Positions 43,051 to 55,300 of a stretch of DNA of 64,000 bases are shown piece by piece. The number at the start of each line of letters is the position of its first letter. Positions within the stretch are counted from its first letter, which is position 1. Below the pieces are notes generated by a model. That model saw nothing but the letters and a program-made list of their open reading frames with translations. It was not told where the DNA came from and made no database searches. Made by a program: the position numbers and the translations under genes. This DNA comes from Aegilops tauschii subsp. strangulata (lineage: Eukaryota; Streptophyta; Magnoliopsida; Poales; Poaceae). The DNA lies in assembly GCF_002575655.3 (NCBI RefSeq), contig NC_053035.3, positions 95,195,322-95,259,321 of the forward strand, written 5' to 3'.

Positions 43051-46000
43051 GGATGGACAAAAGATGGCGATGAGGTAACTTTTCCACCCCCCATATGTTT
43101 TGAATGTCACATTTAGTTCGCAATCGTCTGTTAGGAACTAAATTTTCATGATACTGAAACATGGCAACAAATGATCATTTGTCTGTTTTGCAGAAGAAGA
43201 AACGTTCGCAATAGGGCTTCACAGGAACGCCTGACTATATTGATCGAGGGGTTTACCGACGATCAGAAGGGAGCTGCTGCTGAGATGGGGATGCAGGCTC
43301 TGATGGATGTTCGGTGCAAGAACCTGGTGAACCCTGTATGCGACTGGCTCGGTGAGACTTACGACACCGCCTCCAGGGAATTTGTGATTCCGGGACGTGG
43401 AAGACTCCCGTTGCACGAGGAATCCGTGTTCTGCACTTTGGGTGTGCCCCGTGAAGAAATCAAAGTCCCGTATGAGGTCAATAATAAGATTGAGGAAACA
43501 TTGTTTGCCCGTTTGTTTCCTGGGATGACATCCATGCCGAACACGACTGTGCTGGCAAATTCGCTGGAGGGCATGACAACCCATGGCGAGGTTTTTAAGA
43601 TGAAGCTACTCATGTACCTGACCTCAGCTGTTTTTGCGCCTACCACATCTCTTCGCCCAAGCAACAAATGCTTCCCCATCCTGGTGAATGGTCTATCTCT
43701 ACTCCTTTTATTCCTTTAATGTTTTGACTCCGATGTCATATGTAAGCTAGTCACTGCCAGTTTTTTGATGTTTTTTCATTTGGTTTCTCATGCGGCAACT
43801 TCTTGTCCTGAAATTTGTTTCGCGCAGGCGAAGCTGAAAGATGTGAAGAACATGAATTGGTGTAAGTTCATCGCGGACTTCCTGCATGATGCATTCTCAA
43901 ACAAGATGTACCAGAAGGGTTGTCGACTCCATTTGATGGTACTTTTTTCCCTACTCCTTTGCAAACACTCTTACCACGTTGAATGTTTTCCCAAATCAAC
44001 ATGTCAGCTGTTGATAACTGTGAACCGTACAAGATCATGCATGGCAACCCGTTTTGTTTTCATTTGTTTGTATATGATTTTTTTTACGTGTGAAGGTCAC
44101 TTTCTATTTAATCCATGGGATCCGTGGTTGCTGCCTACAAGGAAATATCATTTGTCAACAACATACAAAAAAATTCATTTCATACATCCACTCTCTGTTC
44201 ATACAATGTGCATGGCAACCATGTTGTTGACCTTGTTGCAACTATCATCACAACAAGATTGTAGCTGTCGTCACATTTTTTGTTGCCATGTTGCATTTTT
44301 CATTCGGCAAGCACATGGCAACTGGAGTGGATACAACATGGCAACTTCAGTTGTTGTCACATGGCAACTACAGTGCATTACACTTGGCAACTGCAGTTGC
44401 CTTCACATGGCAACTCCCTAATTTTGCACCTACATTTCACATTCCACACCCTTTCTTTACATAATTAACTTGATGGCAAGTAACACATTGTACATCATGA
44501 TGGCAACTAACACAGATAGATGGCAACTCTTTTTTTCTTTTATCCCCGTCAACTTGATGACTCAAGGAATATACAGTAGCTTCTTTTCAACATAGCATGA
44601 TGGCAACTCACATATTTTTTTCCTTTTTATTGTGCACACCAGCTGATGTACGTCGATAGTCTTGATCTGTCCACCATTGACTTTACTGGGATAGGAGGTC
44701 CGCCACCTCCACACAAGTTTGATGTCTCTGCATGGACGTACGATGCTGTCAAGGCTGTGCTTGCCGTAGACAAGATAACTGATAAGAAATATGGGAAACT
44801 ACAGGTTAGTTCTGCCTCCTTTCTTTGCACGACATTCTTCAATTTTGATGTCGCATAACATATGAAAAAAATCCCCATATGGCAACTGTCTGTGGCTAAC
44901 AAGATATGAATACCCTTGTTAGCCATGGCTGTCTGCGCATGGCACCCATGTCTGACGCCACACGGCAACTCCGCCATCCGTGTTGAAACTTTCATTCTCT
45001 CCGTCTTTTTTTGCAATACATGAGCTGTTAGTTAGTGTTCCTTATTTTCTCTCTTACATCCCTAGCTGTTTTTGTTGATTTTCCAGCTGATGGCCAAGCA
45101 TGCTATAGACTACAGCTTGTTTGGTGGGCCTCAAAACTTTGGCAAGTGGATGGACGTGCACTCAGCTCCGTCTTGTCCTGCTGAGGTAATCGAGGATTTT
45201 TTTTTCTCAAATTGTTTTTCTCTTCTTCTCTTCTTTGATATATCTCTATAGTTGTTTTGGTTTATTTTGATCTTGTGAACATGACTCCAATATGGTTGGT
45301 TACTGTTGCTTCTTGTTTCGTGCACAGGCAAGGGCACCTGTTGAGCATCTAATTGGGCAGTTTTCTTCCGGAATGACCGGCTTGCTCGGGAAGTTGGTTG
45401 AGGGTTGGACGTCCCTTAATGGCTCTGACAGCGACGCGGTTGCGAGGCAGTTCACTCCATTTGTTGCAGAACGGACACATCGACCAACTGGTTGCCGTGG
45501 CCGGTACGACTACAACAGCTCACAGGAGCTTCCTGACACGCAAGATGAACTAGATGGAGATGCTGCTCTCGACAAGGACGATGATGGTGACATGGAGAAC
45601 GTGCAACATGACACCGACGATGATGAACATGTTGAAGTTCGTGCAGGTGGTAAGAAGGGCAAGGCTGCGCCAGATGTCCCCCCACCGGAGAAACTCAAAG
45701 AACAGGCCGTTGCGAGAGACAAGGGGGTGTCGCCCTCGAAGAGGGGGAGGGCTCCAGAGGATGTTGGGCAGGGCTTTCATGGCAAGAGGTCTAGGACCGA
45801 TCCCTTAGCTGCTAGGAGGAGGTTCGACATCTATTTTAGTGTCTTGTTTGTCTCTCCTTTTGAACAGACCGACCCCTTTTTCCATTTTGTTTTGCTAAGC
45901 GTGGCAATGATTTTCGTGTCTGACACTTGGTACCTTTTTTTGTCATTTTTTATACGTGCAGTGAGGCGACAGCTGGTGGACGAGCAGTTATGAAGAAACA

Positions 46001-49000
46001 AGCACCAACGCCAACCCGTGTTTCTGCTCGATTGAACAAGGGTGCCCCATTTGCTGGTGACACCCCTTCCACTAGGTCACCTCCTCGTACGTCGACGACC
46101 AACACCGGGGATCCTGTCGTGTTGGTAGACTTGAGGAAGACAGTCAAGAAGTAGGTTATCCCTGTTCTTTCAATGTCATAGTGCTATATTTTTGCTTTTC
46201 AATGCAGCTGTCCAGCTTGCCACATGGGCTACTGCCATCAGTCCCACATGGCAACTGTTATTTTCCCATGATCTCTTTTTTTACTGCATGGCAATTCCTG
46301 CTTGTCCTGCATGGCAACTGCTAACTAGGCCACATGGCAATTCTTATTCCACCTATATGGCAACTACCAACTTTCCACTGGCTTCCAGCCCCCCCCCCCT
46401 ACGTTGTCCTGTGTGCTCATCCCATACCTAGTTCTGAAATGGCAGCTCTGGCACATCACACATTTTTTCATTTTTCAAGATGGCTACCATGGCAACTGTT
46501 TTGTTTAATTTTTAACACTGTTCACGTGCTTTTTTGCAGGGTGAAGAAGACTACCACACGCGTGACCAAGCAGAACCCCAGAGACCAACTCGAACGCATA
46601 CACTCAAAGCTGTCGATAGGTGGCAACTCAGATTCACATGAGGCGCGAGTCGACAAAGCTGCTGCTGCACCATCCACTGTTCCCACTAGCTCTGATGCAA
46701 GCGGCCGACCATCTCCGCCGGTTGCAGATGTGCAGGCTACAACAACAGGCATCCGTACATCTGGGAGTGATGAGTCAGTATCTGCCAGGACTATTGAGAT
46801 ATTGCCCACTCTACTGGCAATGAAGGATGCTGCTTTGAGCCATGCCACCCGATCAACAAGTGTTGAAGTGGACGCCCCCGAGATCAACCTAAGCAAGGAA
46901 GATTCCCGCTCATCTGATACGGATTCCAAGCGCGTGGGTGGTGGCACTTCTGCGTCCACGAAAGAAGGGGCTGAGGCGACAGTTCAGACTGATATGCCAT
47001 CCACAGGTGAGAGTCTTGGCACAACAGCTCCAGCTTCTGGTGTTCCAGAGGTTGCTAAGGCGACCGTTTCGCGAGCTAGTCTTCCACCAAGGCGTCGTAG
47101 CCCCTGCAAGCAATCTGCAGATATACCCAACGCACCAGCTGTAGCTAGGAGCAGCAGAGATGACTCTGGTTATGTGCATGCGTCCACACTATTCCCACCA
47201 CCTGCCAAAAGCAATGTTATGGAGAAAACGGAAGACCGGAGTACAACTGACGCAAGTGGCAAGTCGGGCACGACTGATGGAGGTGAACGTCCAGAGCAGA
47301 CTGCGTCTTTACCCGCCGTGGAGAACCCCAACTTAAATTTGCGTACTTCTAAGCTCCCAGTCAACATTGGTGTCCCCTACAGCCCAAACAAGAAGATTGG
47401 CAAGAAAGTTGCGACCGATACCGCTGACCACACGCCCCGCCCTACTAATAAGCCTGATGATTCTGCAGCAGACGAGGCAGAAATGTTTGTTGATCTTTCA
47501 CCCCTGGATTCTGCCCCGCAAGTTGTTCGTGGTCCGGCTAGTAGGCAGGAGAGGCACCCAATGGCCTTCACCCCATCGAGCTTTAGCCTTGGTATCAGTC
47601 AAGATCAACCAGGGGTGCACGATCCTACGCCAGTTGCCTTTGCTTTCCCGGCAGGCATGGCCCCAATGATGGCGCAGCCAATGGCTGAGGGCAGGAAGGC
47701 TGTGAAGTTTGCAGAGCCGATTGTGCAAGGTACACTTTTTATGCGTTTATCATTTTGTTGTACACATTTTTCTAGTCTGAATTTTGTGCCAAGCTTTTTT
47801 TGGCTTCTCACTGGTGATGGCAAAAGTTATCTGATGAACATGGCAACTGGATTTTGCACAATGTCACCTACATTTTTTGTTGCCATGTTACATTTTCCAT
47901 TCGGCAAGCACATGGCAACTGGAGTTGATACAACATGGGCAAATGCAGTTCAACCCACATGGCAACTTCAGTAGTTGTCAGATGGCAACTACAGTTCATT
48001 ACACCTGGCAACTGCAGTTGCCTCCACATGGCAACTCCCTAATTTTGCACCTACATTTTCACATTCTACACCCTTTCTTTACACAATTAACTTGTTTTAT
48101 TTCCCAGGTATCCTAACCCACTTTTCTGATGATTGCAGCCACTCCCAAGGAGATTACGCCGTCACTTGATGAAGCTTACCGCAGGATTGAGGAGGCAGCA
48201 TTGCAGAGGAGGTCCTCACGAGGTCAGGGGCAATCAAGTTCTAACATGCCTACTGAGTCGGTATCCGAGGATACCATTAGAAGTGCCACCCCTGGTTCTG
48301 TGAGGCAGCATAGGGTAGTTCACACACCACCCGCGGATGACTATGAGCCAGAAGTCAAGGCCACAAAGGATCAGAACCAGCTGTACGATATTGTCAAGCG
48401 CTTTGGAAATGCGAGGTCCAACAGCAAGCATATGAAGGAGCTGAAAGTGTAATGACCACACCACATAACCTCTCAATTGATTTCCTCTTTTTACTTTTTC
48501 TTCCTTCTTGCTATTCTAGATATGCTCTGTTTACGTTTTATTTCTTTTTTTTACTTAGTAGACATGATTCTTTCATGTTATATCATTTTCATACAGCTCA
48601 TGTTTGGAAAGAACCAAGATCATACAATGCGATGCGACGTACGTTGACCTGGGTGATCTTGCCGAGTCTGTGAGGCCATTCGGCAAAATGTCGAAGAACG
48701 TGCTTGCACGTGGGATTGACTTCATCAACAAGCATATGGATATGTCTCCCGACAAAACAATCATGCAGTACAACGTGACCTGCAAAATATGGGATGGTGA
48801 CTTCCACCACAAAATCCCGAGGAAGCATTTTGTTGCGCATGGTGATTTCAAGCTCACAATGAAGAAATGTGTGAGTATTCCTTCCCTTTTTGCACAATTT
48901 TCCTCCCTTGGTATGTTTTTGCAAGTAGATATGCTTCACATGTGGGCTACACCCTATTCTATGACAGTTGTTTCTTGTGGCAACAGTTGCCATGTAAAAT

Positions 49001-49238
49001 GAGTTTAATTTGCTTCTTAATGCAAGTTATGTGGCAACTCCAACTATATAATACTGGGCAACTTAGACCATACATGGATGGCAACTTCTTTTAATTACAC
49101 AGTGCAACTACACATTTTCTATGATGGTGTACTTTTTTGGACACCTGTTGCTTTTATGTCATTCATGTGCCTCTTAGTGCAACCGGCGATATCCTTACAC
49201 ATCATTTTTCCAACTACATCATTTCTGTTTATGATGTG

Positions 49239-50624
49239 TGATACGTCTCCGTCGTATCTACTTTTCCAAACACTTTTGCCCTTGTTTTGGACTCTAACTT
49301 GCATGATTTGAATGGAACTAACCCAGACTGGCGCTGTTTCCAGCAGAATTGCCATGGTGTTATCTTTGTGCAGAAACAAAAGTTCTCGAAATGACCTGAA
49401 ACTTCACGGAGATTATTTTTGGAAATAAGAAAAAATACTAGCAAAAGAATCAAGGACAAAGGGCCCACACCCTTTCCACGAGGGTGGGGGGCGCGCCTAC
49501 CCCCCTGGGCGCGCCCCCTGCCTCGTGGGCCCACTGGAGCTCCACCGACCTCAACTCCAACTCCATATATTCGTGTTAGGGGAGAAAGAAATCAGAGAGA
49601 AAGATTCATCGCGTTTTACGATACGGAGCCGCCGCCAAGCCCTAAACTCTCTCGGGAGGGCTGATCTGGAGTCCGTTCGGGGCTCCGGAGAGGGGAACCC
49701 GTCGCCGTCATCATCATCAACCATCCTCCATCACCAATTTCATGATGCTCACCGCCGTGCGTGAGTAATTCCATCGTAGGCTTGCTGGACGGTGATGGGT
49801 TGGATGAGATTTATCATGTAATCAAGTTAGATTTGTTATGGTTTGATCCCTAGTATCCACTATGTTCTGAGATTGATGTTGCTATGACTTTGCTATGCTT
49901 AATGCTTGTCACTAGGGCCCGAGTGCCATGATTTCAGATCTGAACCTATTATGTTTTCATGAATATATGTGAGTTCATGATCCTATCTTGCAAGTCTATA
50001 GTCACCTACTATGTGTTATGATCCGGCAACCCCGAAGTGACAATAATCGGGACCACTCCCGGTGATGACCATAGTTTGAGGAGTTCATGTATTCACTATG
50101 TGTTAATGCTTTGGTCCGGTACTCTATTAAAAGGAGACCTTAATATCCCTTAGTTTCCAATAGGACCCCGCTGCCACGGGAGGATAGGACAAAAGATGTC
50201 ATGCAAGTTCTTTTCCATAAGCACGTATGACTATATTTGGAATACATGCCTACATTACATTGATGAATTGGAGCTAGTTCTGTGTCACCCTATGTTATGA
50301 TTGTTACATGATGAACCACATCCGGCATAATTCTCCATCACCGATCCAATGCCTACGAGCTTTTCACATATTGTTCTCCGCTTATTTACTTTTCTGTTGC
50401 TACTGTTACAATCACTACAAAACCCAAAAATATTACTTTTGCTATCGTTACCGTTATTTCCATACTACTTTGCTACTAAATACTTTGATGCAGATACTAA
50501 GTTATCCAGGTGTGGTTGAATTGACAACTCAACTGCTAATACTTGAGAATATTCTTTGGGTCCCCTAGTGTCGAATCAATAAATTTGGGTTGAATACTCT
50601 ACCCTTGAAAACTGTTGTGATCCC
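49239..50624 (+). repeat. 5' LTR of gypsy-2, main part
   Basis: 1386 bp closely matching 28179-29555 of gypsy-1, including the GGCGCGCC zone (49491-49520) and the CATATATT element (about 49564). The last few bases, TATACTTGTGGGTTATCA, lie beyond Angela at 59352-59369. ATCCC (50620-50624) would be the target duplication of Angela. Confidence 0.95.
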
Positions 50625-52338
50625 TGTTGGGGATCGTAGCAGAAATTAAAAAATTTCTACGCATCACCAAGATCAATCTATGGAGTCATCTAGCAACGAG
50701 AGATAGGAGTGCATCTACATACCCTTGTAGATCGCGAGCGGAAGCGTTCAAGTGAACGGGGTTGATGGAGTCGTACTCGTCGTGATCCAAATCACTGATG
50801 ACCGAGCGCCGAACGGACGGCACCTCCGCGTTCAACACATGTACGGTTGGGAGAGACGTCTCCTCCTTCTTGATCCAGCAAGGGGGAAGGAGAGGTTGAT
50901 TGAGATCCAGCAGCACGACGGCGTGGTCGTGGAAGCAGCGGGGATCTCGGCAGGGCTTCGCCAAGCTCAGCGAGAGGGAGAGGTGTCACGGGAGGGAGAG
51001 GGAGGCGCCAGGGGCTGTGGTGTGGCTGCCCTCCCTCCCCCCACTATATATAGGGGCCCTGGGGGGGCGCCGGCCCCTGGGAGATCCAATCTCCAAGGGG
51101 GGACGGCGGCCAAGGGGGGTGGCTTCCCCCCCAAGCCAAGTGGGGCGCCCCCCACCCCTAGGGTTTCCAACCCTAGGCGCAGGGGGAGGCCCAAGGGGGG
51201 CGCACCAGCCCACCAGGGGCTGGTTCCCCTCCCACTTCAGCCCATGGGGCCCTCCGGGATAGGTGGCCCCACCCGGTGGACCCCCGGGACCCTTCCGGTG
51301 GTCCCAGTACAATACCGGTGACCCCCGAAACTTTCCCGGTGGCCGAAACTGGACTTCCTATATATAATTCTTCACCTCCGGACCATTCCGGAACTCCTCG
51401 TGACGTCCGGGATCTCATTCGGGACTCCGAACAACTTTCGGATTTCCGCATACTAATATCTCTACAACCCTAGCGTCACCGAACCTTAAGTGTGTAGACC
51501 CTACGGGTTCGGGAGACATGCAGACATGACCGAGACGACTCTCCGGTCAATAACCAACAGCGGGATCTGGATACCCATGTTGGCTCCCACATGTTCCTCG
51601 ATGATCTCATCGGATGAACCACGATGTCGAGGATTCAATCAATCCCGTATACAATTCCCTTTGTCAATCGGTACGTTACTTGCCCGAGATTCGATCGTCG
51701 GTATCCCAATACCTTGTTCAATCTCGTTACTGGCAAGTCACTTTACTCGTACCGTAATGCATGATCCCGTGACCAAACACTTGGTCACATTGAGCTCATT
51801 ATGATGATGAATTACCGAGTGGGCCCAGAGATACCTCTCCGTCATACGGAGTGACAAATCCCAGTCTCGATCCGTGTCAACCCAACAGACACTTTCAGAG
51901 ATACCTGTAGTGTACCTTTATAGTCACCCAGTTACGTTGTGACGTTTGGTACACCCAAAGCACTCCTACGGCATCCGGGAGTTACATGATCTCATGGTCT
52001 AAGGAAATGATACTTGACATTGGAAAAGCTCTAGCAAACGAACTACACGATCTTTGTGCTATGCTTAGGATTGGGTCTTGTCCATCACATCATTCTCCTA
52101 ATGATGTGATCCCGTTATCAATGACATCCAATGTCCATAGTCAGGAAACCATGACTATCTGTTGATCAACGAGCTAGTCAACTAGAGGCTCACTAGGGAC
52201 ATGTTGTGGTCTATGTATTCACACATGTATTACAATTTCCGGATAACACAATTATAGCATGAACAATAGACAATTATCATGAACAAGGAAATATTATAAT
52301 AACCATTCTATTATTGCCTCTAGGGCATATTTCCAACA
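50625..52338 (-). repeat. 3' LTR of Angela
   Basis: On the minus strand it begins TGTTGGAAATATGCCCTAG (at 52338) and ends CGATCCCCAACA (50625), 1714 bp. A GC-rich zone and CTATATATAGG near 51042-51052 mark the promoter. Plus-strand frames of up to 189 codons here are not genes. Confidence 0.95.
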
Positions 52339-52370
52339 GTCTCCCACTTGCACTAGAGTCAATAATCTAG

Positions 52371-55300
52371 TTACATTGTGATGAATCGAACACCCATAGA
52401 GTTCTGGTGTTGATCATGTTTTGCTCTAGGGAGAGGTTTAGTCAACGGATCTGCTACATTCAGGTCCGTATGTACTTTACAAATATCTATGTCTCCATTT
52501 TGAACATTTTCATGAATGGAGTTGAAGCGACGCTTGATATGCCTGGTCTTCCTGTGAAACCTGGGCTCCTTGGCAAGGGCAATAGCTCCAGTGTTGTCAC
52601 AGAAGAGAGTCATCGGGCCCGACGCATTGGGAATCACCCCTAGGTCGGTAATGAACTCCTTCATCCAGATTGCTTCTTGTGCTACCTCTGAGGCCGCCAT
52701 GTACTCCGCTTCACATGTAGATCCCGCCATGACGCTTTGCTTGCAACTGCACCAGCTTACTACCCCACCATTCAAAATATACACGTATCCGGTTTGTGAC
52801 TTAGAGTCATCCAGATCTGTGTCGAAGCTAGCGTCGACGTAACCCTTTACGACGAGCTCTTCGTCACCTCCATATACGAGAAACATATCCTTAGTCCTTT
52901 TCAGGTACTTCGGGATATTCTTGACCGCTGTCCAGTGTTCCATGCCGGGATTACTTTGGTACCTTCCTACCAAATTTACGGCAAGGTTTACATCAGGTCT
53001 GGTACACAGCTTGGCATACATAATAGACCCTATGGCCGAGGCATAGGGGACGACACTCATCTTTTCTCTATCTTCTGTCGTGGTCGGGCATTGAGCCGTG
53101 CTCAATTGCACACCTTGCAATACAGGCAAGAAGCCCTTCTTGGACTGATCCATATTGAACTTCTTCAATATCTTGTCAAGGTACGTACTCTGTGAAAGAC
53201 CAATGAGGCGTCTTGATCTATCTCTATAGATCTTGATGCCTAATATATAAGCAGCTTCTCCAAGGTCCTTCATTGAAAAACACTTATTCAAATAGGCCTT
53301 TATGCTTTCCAAGAATTCTATATCATTTCCCATCAACAGTATGTCATCTACATATAATATGAGAAATGCTACAGAGCTCCCACTCACTTTCTTGTAAACA
53401 CAGGCTTCTCCATAAGTCTGTGTAAACCCAAACGCTTTGATCATCTCATCAAATCGAATGTTCCAACTCCGAGATGCTTGCACCAGCCCATAGATGGAGC
53501 GCTGGAGTTTGCATACCTTGTTAGCATTCTTAGGATCGACAAAACCTTCCGGCTGCATCATATACAATTCTTCCTTAAGAAATCCGTTAAGGAATGCCGT
53601 TTTGACGTCCATTTGCCATATCTCATGATCATAGAATGCGGCAATTGCTAACATGATTCGGACGGACTTCAGCTTTGCTACGAGTGAGAAAGTCTCATCG
53701 TAGTCAACCCCTTGAATTTGTCGATAACCCTTAGCGACAAGTCGAGCCTTATAGATGGTCACATTACCATCCGCGTCTGTCTTCTTCTTAAAGATCCATT
53801 TGTTTTCTATCGCTCGCCGATCATCGGGCAAGTCTGTCAAAGTCCACACTTTGTTTTCATACATGGATCCTATCTCGGATTGCATGGCTTCAAGCCATTT
53901 GTTGGAATCTGGGCCCGCCATTGCTTCTTCATAGTTCGAAGGTTCACCGTTGTCTAACAACATGATTTCCAGGACAGGGTTGCCATACCACTCTGGTGTG
54001 GAACGTGTCCTCGTGGACCTACGAAGTTCAGTAGTAACTTGATCCGAAGTACCTTGATCATCATCATTTGCTTCCTCTCTAGTCAGTGCAGGCACCACAG
54101 GAACATCTTCCTGAGCTGCGCTACTTTCCGGTTCAAGAGGTAGTACTTCATCAAGTTCCACTTTCCTCCCACTTACTTCTTTCGAGAGAAACTCTTTCTC
54201 CAGAAAGGACCCGTTCTTGGCAACAAAGATCTTGCCTTCGGATCTGAGGTAGAAGGTATACCCAATGGTTTCCTTAGGGTATCCTATGAAGACGCATTTT
54301 TCCGACTTGGGTTCGAGCTTTTGAGGTTGAAGTTTCTTGACATAAGCATCGCATCCCCAAACTTTTAGAAACGACAGCTTAGGTTTCTTCCCAAACCATA
54401 ATTCATACGGTGTCGTCTCAACGGATTTAGACGGTGCCCTATTTAAAGTGAATGTAGCTGTCTCTAGAGCGTATCCCCAAAATGATAGCGGTAAATCGGT
54501 GAGTGACATCATAGATCGCACCATATCCAATAGAGTGCGATTACGACGTTCGGACACACCGTTACGCTGAGGTGTTCCAGGCGGCGTGAGTTGTGAAACT
54601 ATTCCACATTTCCTTAAGTGTGTACCAAACTCGTGACTTAAATATTCTCCACCACGATCTGATCGTAAGAATTTTATTTTCCTGTCACGTTGATTCTCAA
54701 CCTCACTCTGAAATTCCTTGAACTTTTCATAGGTTTCAGACTTGTGTTTCATTAGGTAGACATACCCATATCTACTTAAATCATCAGTGAGAGTGAGAAC
54801 ATAACGATATCCTCCACGAGCCTCAACACTCATTGGACCGCACACATCGGTATGTATGATTTCCAATAAGTTGGTTGCTCCCTCCATTGTTCCGGAGAAC
54901 GGAGTCTTGGTCATCTTACCCATGAGGCATGGTTCGCACGTGTCAAATGATTCGTAATCAAGAGACTCCAAAAGTCCATATGCATGGAGCTTCTTCATGC
55001 GCTTGACACCAATGTGACCAAGGCGGCAGTGCCACAAGTATGTGGGACTATCGTTATCAACTTTACATCTTTTGGTATTCACACTATGAATATGTGTAAC
55101 ATCACGTTCGAGATTCATCAAGAATAAACCATTAACCAGCGGGGCATGACCATAAAACATATCTCTCATATAAATAGAACAACCATTATTCTCGGATTTA
55201 AATGAGTAGCCATCTCGAATTAAACGAGATCTAGATACAACGTTCATGCTCAAAGCTGGCACTAAATAACAATTATTGAGGTTTAAAACTAATCCCGTAG

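Larger units (their letters stand above)
40538..48870 (+). pseudogene. Ulp1-protease-family transposon gene, N-terminal exons (interrupted)
   Basis: Exons inferred from GT/AG sites in phase: 40538-40611 plus 43056-43074 (split by an LTR element), 43194-43683, 43828-43938, 44643-44804, 45087-45185, 45328-45821, 45962-46150, 46540-47729, 48139-48446, 48597-48870. The N-terminus is acidic. Exons 2-5 hold the conserved folded region (LIEGFTDDQKGAAAEMGMQ, FCTLGVPREEI, NMNWCKFIADFL, FGGPQNFGKWMD). Exons 6-9 are low-complexity, acidic, Ser/Thr-rich with basic KR clusters. Exon 10 (IIQCDATYVDLGDLAESVRP) leads towards the C48 cysteine protease, whose His-Asp-Cys domain is not in the window. Damage: a TAG in exon 1 (40592-40594), the LTR insertion, and an apparent frameshift in exon 10. 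The family is recognised from memory, so the protease label is an inference. Confidence 0.6.
38816..49238 (+). mobile_element. DNA transposon carrying an Ulp1-associated gene (left part)
   Basis: The left boundary is approximate. It is set where repeated CCCACACG motifs begin (38831, 38861, 38970, 39038, with GTGTGGG-type complements), which look subterminal. A promoter, a multi-exon gene and introns full of ATGGCAACT follow. The element is cut at 49238 by gypsy-2, and its right part is outside the window. Genes of this type occur in Mutator-like elements with an Ulp1 protease (Kaonashi type) and also in CACTA elements. No terminus is visible, so I cannot decide between them. Confidence 0.55.

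Noticed and set aside
53712..53957. Antisense frames within the Angela gag-pol
   Set aside because: They are shadows of the strong minus-strand coding frame.
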